The notes: a model not told the origin generated them from the letters alone. 64,000 bases of DNA from CAYXDO01 sp964463485 (GCA_964463485.1 CAYXDO010000041.1:7550-71549); one strand, 5' to 3'. Positions 16,974 through 26,048 are shown, numbered from the stretch's first letter. Numbers and translations are program-made.

Positions 16974-18110
16974 ATGGCTGAGCTCTGCCCCATCCCCCTC
17001 GACAGTCTGAGCCCAGCGGCGCGCAAGGCCGCGGACCCCTCCACCCCGCTGGGTGCGCGCCTCATGGCCGCTCGCGGTCTAGCTCCGATGTCGCCTCGCG
17101 ACCTCGTCACGGTCCAGTTCGTCCTCACCTACGACCCGGACGAGAAGATCGCAGCGACCTCGCGATCCAGCCTCGAGTCGATCGACGATCGCATCGCGAA
17201 CGCCGTCCTTTCGGACACCGCGATGAGCCCGCACGTCCTGGCCTTCCTGGCGGACGCGCTCACGCCTCGCGATGCCTTGGTGGAGAAGGTCCTCCTCAAC
17301 ACCTCGACGCCGTCGCACGCGTTCGTCGCGGTCGCGCAGCGCTGCTCTGAGAAGGTCTGCGAGATCATCGCGATCAACCAAGCGCGTATCCTCGACGACC
17401 CCGAGATCGCGCGCGCGCTCGCATCGAACCCGAGCTGCCTCAAGTCCACCCGCGATAGCGTCTTCGACTTCCTCGTCCGCAGCGGCGTCGTCCTCGATGA
17501 CGTCGCGGAGTTCGAATCCGCGATCCTGCGCCTCAACCCGCAGGACCGAATCAAAGCGGCGGAGGCGGTCGAGCTCCCCCCGGAGCTCCTCGACGAGAAG
17601 TTTCTATCCGAGGAGCAGAAGAAGCAGCTCGGAGAGCGACGGTTCATCGCCGACGACGACGAGAACCTCGACGGCGAAGACGAGGCTCAGAGCGACGGCG
17701 CGCGCTTGTCCCTCAAGATGCTCCGAGAGCTCACGACTGGACAAAAAGTGGCGTTGGCCGTGAAGGGCAAGAAGAACATTCGCCGGGAGCTCCTGCGCGA
17801 TTCGAACCGCGTCGTCGCGATGGCCGCGATCTCCTCACCGCAGGTGAACGAAAACGATGCCGTCGAGGCGGCGAACATGAGGTCGGTCCACGGCGACGTC
17901 ATCAACTTCATCGCCAACAAGAAGGACTGGGTGAAGCTTTACGCGGTGAAGCTCGCGCTGGTTCAGAACCCCAAATGCAGCCCGGGCTTCGCCATGCGGC
18001 AGGTCGGCTTCTTGAACAAGAAGGATCTGAAGACCGTCGCCAACTCGAAGAACGTCTCGATGGCGATCCGCAACGCGGCCGGAAATCTGATCAAAGAACG
18101 CAACGCCTGA
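16974..18110 (+). CDS. Helical-repeat hypothetical protein
   Basis: 378 residues, all-helical in appearance, with HEAT-like or DUF2336-like repetition of about 30-40 residues (repeating '...A..LA..P......L...L....' blocks such as DTAMSPHVLAFLADALTP and DDPEIARALASNPSC). An acidic linker near residues 225-240 (DDDENLDGEDEAQSDG) separates two repeat blocks. There is no signal peptide or membrane helix, so it is cytoplasmic. It ends one base before the rlmN start and is probably cotranscribed with it. The function is unknown; similar conserved proteins occur in deltaproteobacterial genomes as I recall. Confidence 0.7.
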   Translation: MAELCPIPLDSLSPAARKAADPSTPLGARLMAARGLAPMSPRDLVTVQFVLTYDPDEKIAATSRSSLESIDDRIANAVLSDTAMSPHVLAFLADALTPRDALVEKVLLNTSTPSHAFVAVAQRCSEKVCEIIAINQARILDDPEIARALASNPSCLKSTRDSVFDFLVRSGVVLDDVAEFESAILRLNPQDRIKAAEAVELPPELLDEKFLSEEQKKQLGERRFIADDDENLDGEDEAQSDGARLSLKMLRELTTGQKVALAVKGKKNIRRELLRDSNRVVAMAAISSPQVNENDAVEAANMRSVHGDVINFIANKKDWVKLYAVKLALVQNPKCSPGFAMRQVGFLNKKDLKTVANSKNVSMAIRNAAGNLIKERNA

Positions 18111-18111
18111 G

Positions 18112-19293
18112 ATGCTCCACCGCGATCATGCGGGCGATCATGCGGGAACCTTAGATCCTCCCGCTCCCGACCCCCTCGCCGACAAAGAGGGCAGCGAGGC
18201 CGAAACGCTCGAGGCGCGGCCTGATCTCCGTTCCTTACGTATGGAGTCGCTCGAGTCGATCGTCGAAGAGCTCGGCGAGAGACCGTTCCGCGCCAAGCAG
18301 ATCAGCCGGTGGCTTCATCAGAAAGGGGTCCGGTCGTTCGGACAGATGAGCGACCTGTCGCTCGCATTTCGAACGAGCTTGGAGGAGCGCGCTCGGATCG
18401 GGTCGATGAGCGTTCGTCGCCGTGAGGTCGCGCGCGACGGGACGCGTAAGTACGCGTTCGCCACGGACACGGGCCACGTCGTGGAGTCGGTCTACATCCC
18501 CGACGCCTCCACCGAGGGCCGCAACACGCTCTGCATCTCCTCCCAGGTGGGTTGTGCGATCGACTGCAAGTTCTGTCTGACCGCCAGCCTCGGCTTGATT
18601 CGAAATCTGTCCGCCGGAGAGATCGTCGAGCAGCTCACTCGTGTGAAGGAGGATCTCGCCGCGGACTTCGGGGCGTCGGCGCCCGGCGTCCACAACGTCG
18701 TGATGATGGGCATGGGCGAGCCGCTCCAGAACTACGTGCAGCTCGTGCGCGCGCTCGCGATCCTCCAGGACGATGCGGGCCACAAGCTGAGCTCGCGCCG
18801 GATCACGGTGAGCACCTCGGGCTTGGCGCCGCGCATTCCACGTCTGGGTCGGGACACCAAGGTCAACTTGGCGGTGTCGCTCAACGCCACGACCGACGAG
18901 GTGCGCAGCCGCATCATGCCGATCAACAAGCGTTACGACATCGCTTCGCTCTTGGCCGCTTGTCGTGAGTTTCCGTTGCCGGAGCGCCGGCGGATCACCT
19001 TCGAGTATGTCTTGTTGGCCGGCGTGAACGACTCCGACGAGGACGCGCGCCGCCTGGTCGGCTTGTTGCGGGGGCTCCGGGCCAAGGTGAACCTGATCCC
19101 GTTCAACGAACATCCTTACAGCCCGTTCAAGCGGCCTTTGGACGCCAAGGTGGCGCGCTTTCAGGATCTCGTGGCGTCGCGTGGCTTGTCGGTGTTCGTT
19201 CGTACGCCCCGGGGCGACGACATCAGCGCCGCGTGCGGACAGCTCGGGGTTGAAGTTCAATCGCCGAAGCGTCTCGCGGTCTTGAGCGCGTAG
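18112..19293 (+). CDS. rlmN: Dual-specificity RNA methyltransferase RlmN
   Basis: 393 residues. This radical-SAM enzyme methylates C2 of A2503 in 23S rRNA and A37 in some tRNAs. The 4Fe-4S motif CxxxCxxC is at C148, C152 and C155 (GCAIDCKFC). The SAM-binding MGMGEPL and the late SAACGQL segment, which holds the second catalytic cysteine, are both present. The first 43 residues are a poorly conserved acidic/Pro extension; ATG 18241 (MESLE) would give a more usual N-terminus, so the start is uncertain. It follows the helical-repeat gene by one base. Confidence 0.95.
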   Translation: MLHRDHAGDHAGTLDPPAPDPLADKEGSEAETLEARPDLRSLRMESLESIVEELGERPFRAKQISRWLHQKGVRSFGQMSDLSLAFRTSLEERARIGSMSVRRREVARDGTRKYAFATDTGHVVESVYIPDASTEGRNTLCISSQVGCAIDCKFCLTASLGLIRNLSAGEIVEQLTRVKEDLAADFGASAPGVHNVVMMGMGEPLQNYVQLVRALAILQDDAGHKLSSRRITVSTSGLAPRIPRLGRDTKVNLAVSLNATTDEVRSRIMPINKRYDIASLLAACREFPLPERRRITFEYVLLAGVNDSDEDARRLVGLLRGLRAKVNLIPFNEHPYSPFKRPLDAKVARFQDLVASRGLSVFVRTPRGDDISAACGQLGVEVQSPKRLAVLSA

Positions 19294-19300
19294 GCGATCC

Positions 19301-19324
19301 GAGCGATCAGGCGAGCGATCAGGC
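19301..19324. repeat. Short 12-bp tandem duplication between convergent genes
   Basis: The 12-base unit gagcgatcaggc occurs twice head to tail in the 25-base space between the rlmN stop and the stop of the minus-strand 86-aa gene. A third partial copy (gagcg) follows. It has no evident terminator structure. Confidence 0.5.
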
Positions 19325-19579
19325 GAGCGTCACCCGAGCGTCCCCGTCGATGAGCGCCCGTAGCTCGGCGGGCGCCCCGATCACGCGGATGGGTCCGAGT
19401 CGATCCCCGCCCTCGAGCAGCACCTCCGCCACGGACTTCGCGACAGCGGGCTCATCGATCCGGGCGTGCTCGAGGTCGATCTCCACGGATCCGTCTTCGG
19501 CGCTGATCCCGGCGAGCTGCTCGCCGAGCAACGCGACCAGGTCGTCTTCGATGCGCCCACGCAGCTCCAGCTTGGGCAT
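19319..19579 (-). CDS. Small hypothetical protein, 86 aa
   Basis: 86 residues with a plausible alpha/beta pattern (strand MPKLELRG, helix LVALLGEQL, strand SVEIDLEHARI, helix, strand PIRVIGAP, helix, strand ARVTLA). This order is reminiscent of a STAS-like fold, but the resemblance is too weak for a family call. It starts two bases after the stop of the 260-aa gene and is therefore probably in its operon. Function unknown. Confidence 0.6.
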   Translation of the reverse strand: MPKLELRGRIEDDLVALLGEQLAGISAEDGSVEIDLEHARIDEPAVAKSVAEVLLEGGDRLGPIRVIGAPAELRALIDGDARVTLA

Positions 19580-19581
19580 GG

Positions 19582-20364
19582 CTACGTCCTTGGAACGGCC
19601 TTGAGGACGGCTTTGCCGTCTTTGATGACGACCTTGAACTCCACGGCTTTGGCGCCCGTCGACTTGAGGAGCTTCGGGACTTGTTTGCGCAGGGAGCTCG
19701 CCATGTCTTCGATCTTGAGATCGTTACGCTCGCCGGTCTGCTTCTTCGCCTTCGCGAGCGTTTCATAGAGCTGCTTGATCGTGTTGTCGTTGAGGTCGTC
19801 GGCCGAACGGGCCATCGGGCGCGCTTGGGCCTTGGCCGCGGACTGAGCGCGGGAGTCGGATTTTTTGTCGTCGAGCTTGGGAGCGGGCAGGCCGCGCCCG
19901 TCGGTGCTGATGTCGTCGTCGGACTCTTGTGATCCGGGCTCGGCCTGATTGAGCCCTCTCGTCTTCTTGAGCTCGTCGAGCCTCTTCTCTTGCTTCTCGC
20001 GCTCTTGCTCACGGCGCTTGGCCTTCTCGACGTCCTTCCTGTAGGTGCCCGCCTCCTTCTGTTTGGTGACGCGCATCCAATACGTTTCGAGGGCGATCAT
20101 GCGCGCGCGCAGCGTCCCGAACTTGAACTTCTGCACGCTGCGCATGGGCAGCGCTTGGTATCGGCGGAGCTTCGACTTGATCTTGTCGCGCGTGATCGCG
20201 GGCTCCAGTTTTTCGATCCCCATGAAGTAGAGCTCGTAGGTGTTTCGGAGCTCATCCAATTCCTTCTCGATTAGATGGAGCTCTTCGTCGATGTCGATGA
20301 CGGGGGCGCTACCCTTCCCGTAATCGCCGCCGAAGGCCTCTTGGCCCTTTACGCGAACGGCCAT
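19582..20364 (-). CDS. Coiled-coil hypothetical protein, myxobacterial type
   Basis: About 260 residues from ATG 20364 (MAVRVKGQ); the ATG 21 bases upstream is less likely. Residues about 25-125 are helical (EELHLIEKELDELRNTYELYF; a basic KIKSKLRRYQALP segment), with a strongly charged coiled coil around 115-145 (KAKRREQEREKQEKRLDEL). A disordered Asp/Ser/Ala linker and a C-terminal domain of about 75 residues follow (NDNTIKQLYETLAKAKKQTG...). The organisation recalls conserved Myxococcota proteins with an MXAN_5187-type C-terminal domain, a recollection I could not check. Cytoplasmic; role unknown. Confidence 0.7.
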   Translation of the reverse strand: MAVRVKGQEAFGGDYGKGSAPVIDIDEELHLIEKELDELRNTYELYFMGIEKLEPAITRDKIKSKLRRYQALPMRSVQKFKFGTLRARMIALETYWMRVTKQKEAGTYRKDVEKAKRREQEREKQEKRLDELKKTRGLNQAEPGSQESDDDISTDGRGLPAPKLDDKKSDSRAQSAAKAQARPMARSADDLNDNTIKQLYETLAKAKKQTGERNDLKIEDMASSLRKQVPKLLKSTGAKAVEFKVVIKDGKAVLKAVPRT

Positions 20365-20396
20365 GTCGGGCCGAGTATACATCACGACCCGCCGCG

Positions 20397-21089
20397 ATGC
20401 GGGGCGTGCAAGGCGTTCGGGTGTTGCTTCTCGCGCTCCTCATGGCGGCCTGTGTGGATCGGCCGCCCGTGTTGCTCGACCCGATCGGGGCGCGGGCGTC
20501 GGTGGTGGCGTCGCCTTGCGACCCGATGCAAGACGCGGAAACCGTTCTCTTGGCCGGGGATCCAGGCCAGGCTCTGAAGCTCCTCGCCCGGGCGCCCGAG
20601 GGCCCTCGGAAGGTCCGGCTGATGCTCGATGGACAGCTCGCCGACCGCGGGCTCTTGAAGGCCCGAGCGACGGCGGAAGTGCTTGCGCAATTTCCCGGTT
20701 GGTTGGTTCACGCCTCACGTCAAGCCGGCATGATCGAGCGAGCAGACCAGGTCGAGACCTGGACTCGCATCGGGACGACGATGTTTGCCTTGTCCCTCAT
20801 GATGTTGTCGCTCGCGGGCCTCCGTGAGCTCCTGAAGCTTCGCAAGGAGTCTCTCGTGGTTCTCGTTGGAATCTTGCTCTCCCTGGGATTTTCGAGGCTC
20901 GGCGGACCGGCGACCCCGCTCGGCCTCCCCCTCGTGGTCGTGAGCTGGGGAGCTCTCGGCCATGCGGCCGTAGCAACAGCGTATCGCGTCGAGCCAGGGG
21001 GGCGCGGGCGAGCGCTCTTGATCGCGCTTTTGGCCACCGGAATGCTCGGATCTTCGATCGCTGTGCTCGCCCAAGCTCTCAGCCCTTGA
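20397..21089 (+). CDS. Lipoprotein with C-terminal membrane helices
   Basis: 230 residues. The N-terminus (VRVLLLALLMAAC) is a lipoprotein signal with lipobox MAAC. A short helical domain follows (DAETVLLAGDPGQALKLLARAP, TPR-like), then hydrophobic segments near 125-145, 150-170, 175-195 and 205-225. The mix of lipoprotein signal and several transmembrane helices is unusual. It stands upstream of the nuo genes in the same direction but has no recognisable link to complex I. Confidence 0.7.
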   Translation: MRGVQGVRVLLLALLMAACVDRPPVLLDPIGARASVVASPCDPMQDAETVLLAGDPGQALKLLARAPEGPRKVRLMLDGQLADRGLLKARATAEVLAQFPGWLVHASRQAGMIERADQVETWTRIGTTMFALSLMMLSLAGLRELLKLRKESLVVLVGILLSLGFSRLGGPATPLGLPLVVVSWGALGHAAVATAYRVEPGGRGRALLIALLATGMLGSSIAVLAQALSP

Positions 21090-21122
21090 GGCCCTCAAAG
21101 GGAACCCGATCGCGCCGCATCG

Positions 21123-22013
21123 TTGACCGCCGACCAAGGAACGCCTAGGAGTGTCGGGTCCATGGGACCCGAGTTCAGCGCGGAGGCCCTGGCCCAGATC
21201 GAAAAGATCGCGGCCCGTTATCCTCGCCGCCAAGCCTCTCTGCTGCCCGTGCTCCACCTGGCTCAGGAGGAGTTCGGCCACCTGGCCCTGCCTGTGCAGG
21301 CCCTGATCGCCAAGACGCTCGGGGTGCCGGCCACGCTGGTCCACGAGGTCGCGACCTTCTACGAGATGTTCCACGAGCACTCCGAAGGCCAGTGCCATCT
21401 GGAGGTCTGCACGAACATCGCCTGTCATCTCTCCGGTGCCGACCGACTCGTAGAGCACCTCGAGCGGAAGCTCGGCATCAAGGTGGGCCATCAGACCACG
21501 GACGGTGTCTTTGGTTTGATCGAGGCCGAGTGCCTCGCGAGCTGCGGCTCGGGCCCGATGATGCGCGTGGGGATGGACTACTACGAGTACGTCACGCCCG
21601 AGGCAGCGGACGCGCTCATCGATCGGCTGCGCAAGATCGCCCTGACCCTCGACGGCAAGGCCTATCGAGGGACCGAGCCCGAGCCTCACGTCGGTCCCGT
21701 TCCCGGGTTCGCTCCGACGCTCCCGGAAGGATCCGAAGCGCTCCCCGCGCCAGAGCCTCCGAGCGATCCCAAGCCTCTGATCGTCTTGGCGCCCAAGCCT
21801 TTGCCGCCGCCGGTGCCAGCGCCCATCGTTCCACCCGCGCCTGTCGCGCCGCCTTTGCCGCCGCCGCCCCCCCCAGCATCCACCACGCCCGTCGTGGTGA
21901 GTGTGCCCGCGGTCTTGCCGCCCAAGCTCCCGAGCAGGCCTGCGGACGGAGAGCCCAAGAAGCGCGGCACCGTCGATTTGCCCACCTTCAAGCCGCCGTC
22001 GTCGTCCGGCTGA
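21123..22013 (+). CDS. nuoE: NADH-quinone oxidoreductase subunit E
   Basis: 296 residues. Residues about 20-165 are the thioredoxin-like 24-kDa subunit that holds the N1a 2Fe-2S cluster of complex I, with ligands C96, C101 (CTNIAC) and C137, C141 (CLASC). The family is usually about 160-180 residues; here a Pro/Ala-rich tail of about 115 residues is added (runs such as PPLPPPPPP). A TTG-initiated frame is drawn at 21123; ATG 21162 (MGPEFSAEAL) is a more usual beginning. It lies 15 bases before nuoF. Confidence 0.93.
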   Translation: MTADQGTPRSVGSMGPEFSAEALAQIEKIAARYPRRQASLLPVLHLAQEEFGHLALPVQALIAKTLGVPATLVHEVATFYEMFHEHSEGQCHLEVCTNIACHLSGADRLVEHLERKLGIKVGHQTTDGVFGLIEAECLASCGSGPMMRVGMDYYEYVTPEAADALIDRLRKIALTLDGKAYRGTEPEPHVGPVPGFAPTLPEGSEALPAPEPPSDPKPLIVLAPKPLPPPVPAPIVPPAPVAPPLPPPPPPASTTPVVVSVPAVLPPKLPSRPADGEPKKRGTVDLPTFKPPSSSG

Positions 22014-22028
22014 TTTCAAGGAGGTCGC

Positions 22029-23357
22029 GTGACTTCGCCATTTCTCAAGGAGCGCGTTTTTTCGCGAACGTGGCAGGTGCAGAACGGCCATACGCTCGCC
22101 AGTTATCAACGTTACCAAGGCTATGAGGGACTAGCCAAAGCGAGCCTCATGACACCCGACGCGCTGATCCAAGAGGTGATCACGTCGAACGTCCGCGGAC
22201 GCGGAGGCGCCGGCTTCCCGGTCGGTCGCAAGTGGAGCTTCGTACCCAAGAAGACCGACAAGCCGAGGTACATCGCCGTCAACGCCGACGAGTCCGAGCC
22301 CGGCACCTTCAAGGATCGATATATCCTCGAACGCTCGCCCCACATGATGCTCGAAGGCGCGGCCATCGCGGCGCGCGCGGTCGAGTCTCACAACATCTAC
22401 GTCTACATTCGTGGCGAATTCGGGCTCGCTTACAAACGCCTGCAAGGCGCGGTCGACGAGGCCTATCAGGCCGGGATCTTCGGCTCGAGCTCCATGGGAA
22501 CCGGCTACACGCTCGATTGCGCGGTCCATCGCGGCGCCGGCGCATACATCTGCGGTGAAGAAACCGCGATGCTCGAGTCGCTCGAAGGCAAGAAGGGCCA
22601 GCCGCGTCTGAAACCTCCGTTTCCTGCGGTCGAAGGCCTCTTCGGCTGCCCGACGGTCATCAACAACGTCGAGTCGCTCGCCGCGGTCGGGCCGATCATC
22701 TTGAAGGGCGCGGACTGGTGGAAGAGCCTCTCCCTCACCAAAGCCGAAGGCGGCACCAAGCTCGTCGGAATCTCCGGGCACGTGAAGCGTCCCGGTGTGT
22801 ACGAGCTCCCGAACGGGCTCACGCTTCGACAAGTGATCTACGATGTCGCCGGCGGAATGCGCGACGAGTCCAAGCCGCTCAAGGCCGTGATCCCCGGCGG
22901 GTCGTCGTGTCCGATCTTGCTGCCTACGGATCTCGACGTCGGCTACGACTTCGACGCCATGAAAAACGTAGGCAGCCTGATGGGCACCGGCTGCCCCACC
23001 ATCGTCGAAGAGGGCACCTGCATCGTGCGGCTGCTCAAGCGCGTGCTCCGCTTCTACGCCCACGAGTCCTGCGGCCAATGCACCCCTTGTCGCGAAGGCG
23101 GTGATTGGCTCTTCAAGATCGTCAGCCGCATCGAAGCCGGCGAAGGCACGAGTCGCGACATCGCAATGCTCGAGCTCGTGGCCTCCAAGATCGAAGGCCA
23201 CACCATCTGCGCTTTCGGTGAAGCGACCGCTTGGCCGACGCGAAGCTACGTCAATCGCTTCATGGCCGAGTTCGTCCGCCACGTGGATGAAAAACGATGC
23301 CCATTCGACCCCATTCCGCTTCGTACGGTCGGGATGGCCGGGGAGATTCGCGCGTGA
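22029..23357 (+). CDS. nuoF: NADH-quinone oxidoreductase subunit F
   Basis: 442 residues, the normal size. It binds NADH and FMN and the N3 4Fe-4S cluster in the peripheral arm of complex I. Visible motifs are GRGGAGFPVGRKW (FMN/NADH glycine-rich loop), NADESEPGTFKDR, GAYICGEETAMLESLEG, and the cluster motif ESCGQCTPCREG with the fourth Cys in TICAFG. The start is GTG, preceded by AAGGAGG. Its stop overlaps the nuoJ start. Confidence 0.97.
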   Translation: MTSPFLKERVFSRTWQVQNGHTLASYQRYQGYEGLAKASLMTPDALIQEVITSNVRGRGGAGFPVGRKWSFVPKKTDKPRYIAVNADESEPGTFKDRYILERSPHMMLEGAAIAARAVESHNIYVYIRGEFGLAYKRLQGAVDEAYQAGIFGSSSMGTGYTLDCAVHRGAGAYICGEETAMLESLEGKKGQPRLKPPFPAVEGLFGCPTVINNVESLAAVGPIILKGADWWKSLSLTKAEGGTKLVGISGHVKRPGVYELPNGLTLRQVIYDVAGGMRDESKPLKAVIPGGSSCPILLPTDLDVGYDFDAMKNVGSLMGTGCPTIVEEGTCIVRLLKRVLRFYAHESCGQCTPCREGGDWLFKIVSRIEAGEGTSRDIAMLELVASKIEGHTICAFGEATAWPTRSYVNRFMAEFVRHVDEKRCPFDPIPLRTVGMAGEIRA

Positions 23358-23872
23358 CCATCGATAGGTTCCTGTTTGCGATCTTCGCGCTCGGGTCCGT
23401 CGCCGGCGGCGTCGGCGTAGTGCTGCTGAGGGATCCCGTCAAAGGCGCCATGAGCTTGGTGGCGAGCTTCTTCAGCTTGGCCTGCCTCTACTTGCTCCAA
23501 CGTGCCGAGCTGATCGCTGTGCTCGAAGTGCTCGTCTACGCCGGCGCGGTGATGGTGCTCTTCGTGTTCGTCATCATGCTCGTCGAGAATCACGCCGATC
23601 CGATCTTGAAAGAGGGCATGCTTCCGAGAGTCGGTGCCGTCGTGAAGCCGATCGCGGTCTTGCTCGTGGGCCTCAACATGATCGTCGCGATCATCCGAAC
23701 GAGGCTCCCGGCCGCCAAGGTCCTGCCCGCCGACTTCGGGACCGCGAAGATGATCGGTCGCACCTTCTTCGATCGCTATCTGTTCCACTTCGAGCTCGCG
23801 AGCGTCCTCCTGCTCGTCGCGATCGTCGGAGCCGTGATCATCTCGCGTAAAGAGAAGAGCGAGGAGGCCTGA
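23354..23872 (+). CDS. nuoJ: NADH-quinone oxidoreductase subunit J
   Basis: 172 residues from GTG 23354, which overlaps the nuoF stop as GTGA; an ATG at 23297 would add a hydrophilic tail read from nuoF. There are five predicted transmembrane helices, with the family's DPVKGAMSLVASFFSLACLYLL region and the VLVYAGAVMVLFVFVIML helix that carries the pi-bulge of this subunit. It is part of the complex I membrane arm. It is directly followed by nuoK. Confidence 0.95.
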   Translation: MTIDRFLFAIFALGSVAGGVGVVLLRDPVKGAMSLVASFFSLACLYLLQRAELIAVLEVLVYAGAVMVLFVFVIMLVENHADPILKEGMLPRVGAVVKPIAVLLVGLNMIVAIIRTRLPAAKVLPADFGTAKMIGRTFFDRYLFHFELASVLLLVAIVGAVIISRKEKSEEA

Positions 23873-23873
23873 C

Positions 23874-24176
23874 GTGGTTCCACAGGAGTTCTATCTCGTG
23901 TTGTCCGTCCTCCTCTTCGGGATCGGTACGGTCGGCGTGCTGGTTCGCCGCAACGCCATCGTGGTGTTCATGTGCATCGAGCTCATGCTCAACGCCGGCA
24001 ACCTCGCCCTGATCACGTTTGCTCGGCAGTTCGCAGACCCAGCAGGGCACATCTTCGTCTTCCTCGTGATGGCAGTCGCCGCCGCCGAAGTCTCGGTGGG
24101 GCTCGCCATCATCATCGCCGTGTTCCGCGCCAAAGGGACGATCAACGTCGACGAGCTCAACGAAATGCGCGGATGA
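23874..24176 (+). CDS. nuoK: NADH-quinone oxidoreductase subunit K
   Basis: 100 residues with three transmembrane helices, the standard form. The conserved membrane glutamates needed for proton transfer are visible in CIELMLNAGNL and in AAAEVSVGLAI. The start is GTG, one base after the nuoJ stop. It lies 6 bases upstream of prfC, so the complex I cluster reads on into a translation gene. Confidence 0.97.
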   Translation: MVPQEFYLVLSVLLFGIGTVGVLVRRNAIVVFMCIELMLNAGNLALITFARQFADPAGHIFVFLVMAVAAAEVSVGLAIIIAVFRAKGTINVDELNEMRG

Positions 24177-24182
24177 ATCATC

Positions 24183-25802
24183 GTGGAGAATCAAGACGCC
24201 GCTGAGCTGGCCGTGATCCGGCGGGAACGCCGTCGGCGCCGCACCTTCGCCATCATCTCTCACCCCGACGCTGGCAAGACGACCCTCACCGAGAAGCTCC
24301 TGCTCTTCGGTGGAGCGATCCACCTGGCTGGCTCCGTGAAGGCGCGTCGCGCGAGAAAACACGCCACCAGCGACTGGATGAAGGTCGAGCAGGAGCGCGG
24401 GATCTCGGTCACCTCGAGTGTGTTGCAGTTCGAGTTTCAAGGCTTTGCGATCAACCTGCTCGACACGCCGGGCCACCAAGATTTTTCCGAGGACACTTAC
24501 CGAACGCTGACCGCGGCCGATTCTGCGGTCATGCTGATCGACGCGGCCAAAGGCGTCGAAACTCAGACGAAGAAGCTCTTTCGTGTCTGCGCTGATCGCG
24601 GCATTCCGATCTTCACGTTCGTGAACAAGCTCGACCGAGTTGGTCGGGAGCCTCTCGAACTCATGGACGAGATCGAGAAGGTGCTCGGCATTCACGCGGT
24701 GCCGATGACTTGGCCAGTCGGCAGCGGAAGCGGCTTTCGAGGGATTTATTCGCGAGAGAAAAAGAAGCTGATCGTCTTCGAGCGCGAGGGTCACGGTGAG
24801 AAGGTCATCGAGTCCAGGCAGCTCGACCTCGAGGAGGCGCTGACATCGGGGGTGTTGTCCGAGAGCGAGCTCGATCATTTGCTGGGCGAGACGGCGCTCC
24901 TGGACGAAGCGCAAGCTGATTTCGACCGCGACGCCGTGCTGAGGGGCAAGTTGACGCCGATGTTCTTCGGCTCGGCGATGTTGAATTTCGGAGTGCAGCA
25001 TTTCCTCGAGCGATTCATCGAGATGGCGCCGGCGCCGACCTCACGGCACGCGACCGTCGGGGAGATCGACCCGGAGTCCAAGAATTTCTCGGGTTTCGTG
25101 TTCAAGATTCAGGCGAACATGGACCCGAAGCACCGCGATCGGATCGCGTTCCTGCGGATCTGTTCGGGTCAATTCGAGAAGGATTTGGAGGTTCGCCACG
25201 TCAGGCTCGGAAAGACGATTCGGCTCGCGAACCCGCAGCAATTCATGGCCCGCGAGCGCATCGGGGTGGAGTCCGCCTACCCAGGAGATATCGTCGGGTT
25301 GTTCGACCCAGGACATTTTCGCATCGCCGACACGGTGACTGCCGAGGGTGACTTCGAATTCCAGGGGATTCCTCGGTTTCCGCCAGAGCATTTTTCGCTC
25401 GTGCGGCTCGACGACGTGAGCAAGCGAAAGCAGCTCAAGAAGGGTCTCGAGCAACTCAGCCAAGAGGGTGCGATTCAGCTCTTCCGGCAGCGAGGGATGT
25501 TGGACAAGGATCCCATCGTCGGCGCGGTCGGGCAGCTCCAGTTCGAGGTGCTCGAGGCGCGGCTCGAGATGGAATATTCGGTGAACGTCACACTCATTCG
25601 CATGCCGTACGACCGAGTCCGGTGGGTTCGGGGCGAGGAAGCCGAGATGCAGAAGCTCGAGCGAGGTGACCTCGCGATCCTCGCCGAGGACCGAGACGGC
25701 CTGCCGGTGGTGCTGATTCGCGACGAGTGGAGTGAGTCTCACCTGGTGAGTCGGCACGAAAAAACGGTGAAATTTTCGGCCACCGAGCCGAAGAAGGGCT
25801 GA
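24183..25802 (+). CDS. prfC: Peptide chain release factor 3
   Basis: 539 residues, near the usual 525-530. This GTPase recycles RF1/RF2 from the ribosome after termination. The motifs are all canonical: P-loop SHPDAGKTT, switch II DTPGHQDF, G4 NKLDR, plus the RF3-specific HATSDWMKVEQERGISVTSS region and a C-terminal GAVGQLQFEV. The start is GTG 24183, with only a weak GGATG upstream. Cotranscription with nuoK is likely from the 6-base gap. The hairpin repeat cluster begins immediately after the stop. Confidence 0.97.
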   Translation: MENQDAAELAVIRRERRRRRTFAIISHPDAGKTTLTEKLLLFGGAIHLAGSVKARRARKHATSDWMKVEQERGISVTSSVLQFEFQGFAINLLDTPGHQDFSEDTYRTLTAADSAVMLIDAAKGVETQTKKLFRVCADRGIPIFTFVNKLDRVGREPLELMDEIEKVLGIHAVPMTWPVGSGSGFRGIYSREKKKLIVFEREGHGEKVIESRQLDLEEALTSGVLSESELDHLLGETALLDEAQADFDRDAVLRGKLTPMFFGSAMLNFGVQHFLERFIEMAPAPTSRHATVGEIDPESKNFSGFVFKIQANMDPKHRDRIAFLRICSGQFEKDLEVRHVRLGKTIRLANPQQFMARERIGVESAYPGDIVGLFDPGHFRIADTVTAEGDFEFQGIPRFPPEHFSLVRLDDVSKRKQLKKGLEQLSQEGAIQLFRQRGMLDKDPIVGAVGQLQFEVLEARLEMEYSVNVTLIRMPYDRVRWVRGEEAEMQKLERGDLAILAEDRDGLPVVLIRDEWSESHLVSRHEKTVKFSATEPKKG

Positions 25803-25803
25803 G

Positions 25804-26048
25804 TTGGCTGCGCGTAAGCTTCGGACAGGCCTAGCCGTACCCCTGGGAGCGCAGCCATCTTGGCTGCGCGTAAGCTTCGCGGACGGGCAACACCTAGCCA
25901 GCCACACCCCTGGGAGCCCAGCCATCATCTCACGGACCCCTGGGAGCGCAGCCATCTTGGCTGCGCGTAAGCTTCGCGGACAGGCCTAGCCACACCCCTG
26001 GGAGCGCAGCCATCTTGGCTGCGCGTAAGCTTCGCGGACAGGCCTAGC
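25804..26048. repeat. Cluster of hairpin-forming intergenic repeats after prfC
   Basis: A unit of about 58 bases recurs. It begins CCCCTGGGAGC, contains a perfect 9-bp inverted repeat with a 3-base loop (GCGCAGCCA-TCT-TGGCTGCGC) and ends in a GTAAGCTTCGCGGACAGGCC-type arm. Intact hairpins are at 25849-25869, 25946-25966 and 26004-26024. A half copy lies at 25804-25840 and a degenerate one at 25907-25936. The last two full units (25937-25994 and 25995-26048) are direct tandem copies, and a fragment resembling the unit head lies at 26071-26092. The rest of the gap to 26330 holds nothing I can identify. Similar 'TGGGAGCGCAG' hairpin families occur in several phyla, as I recall. Confidence 0.85.
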
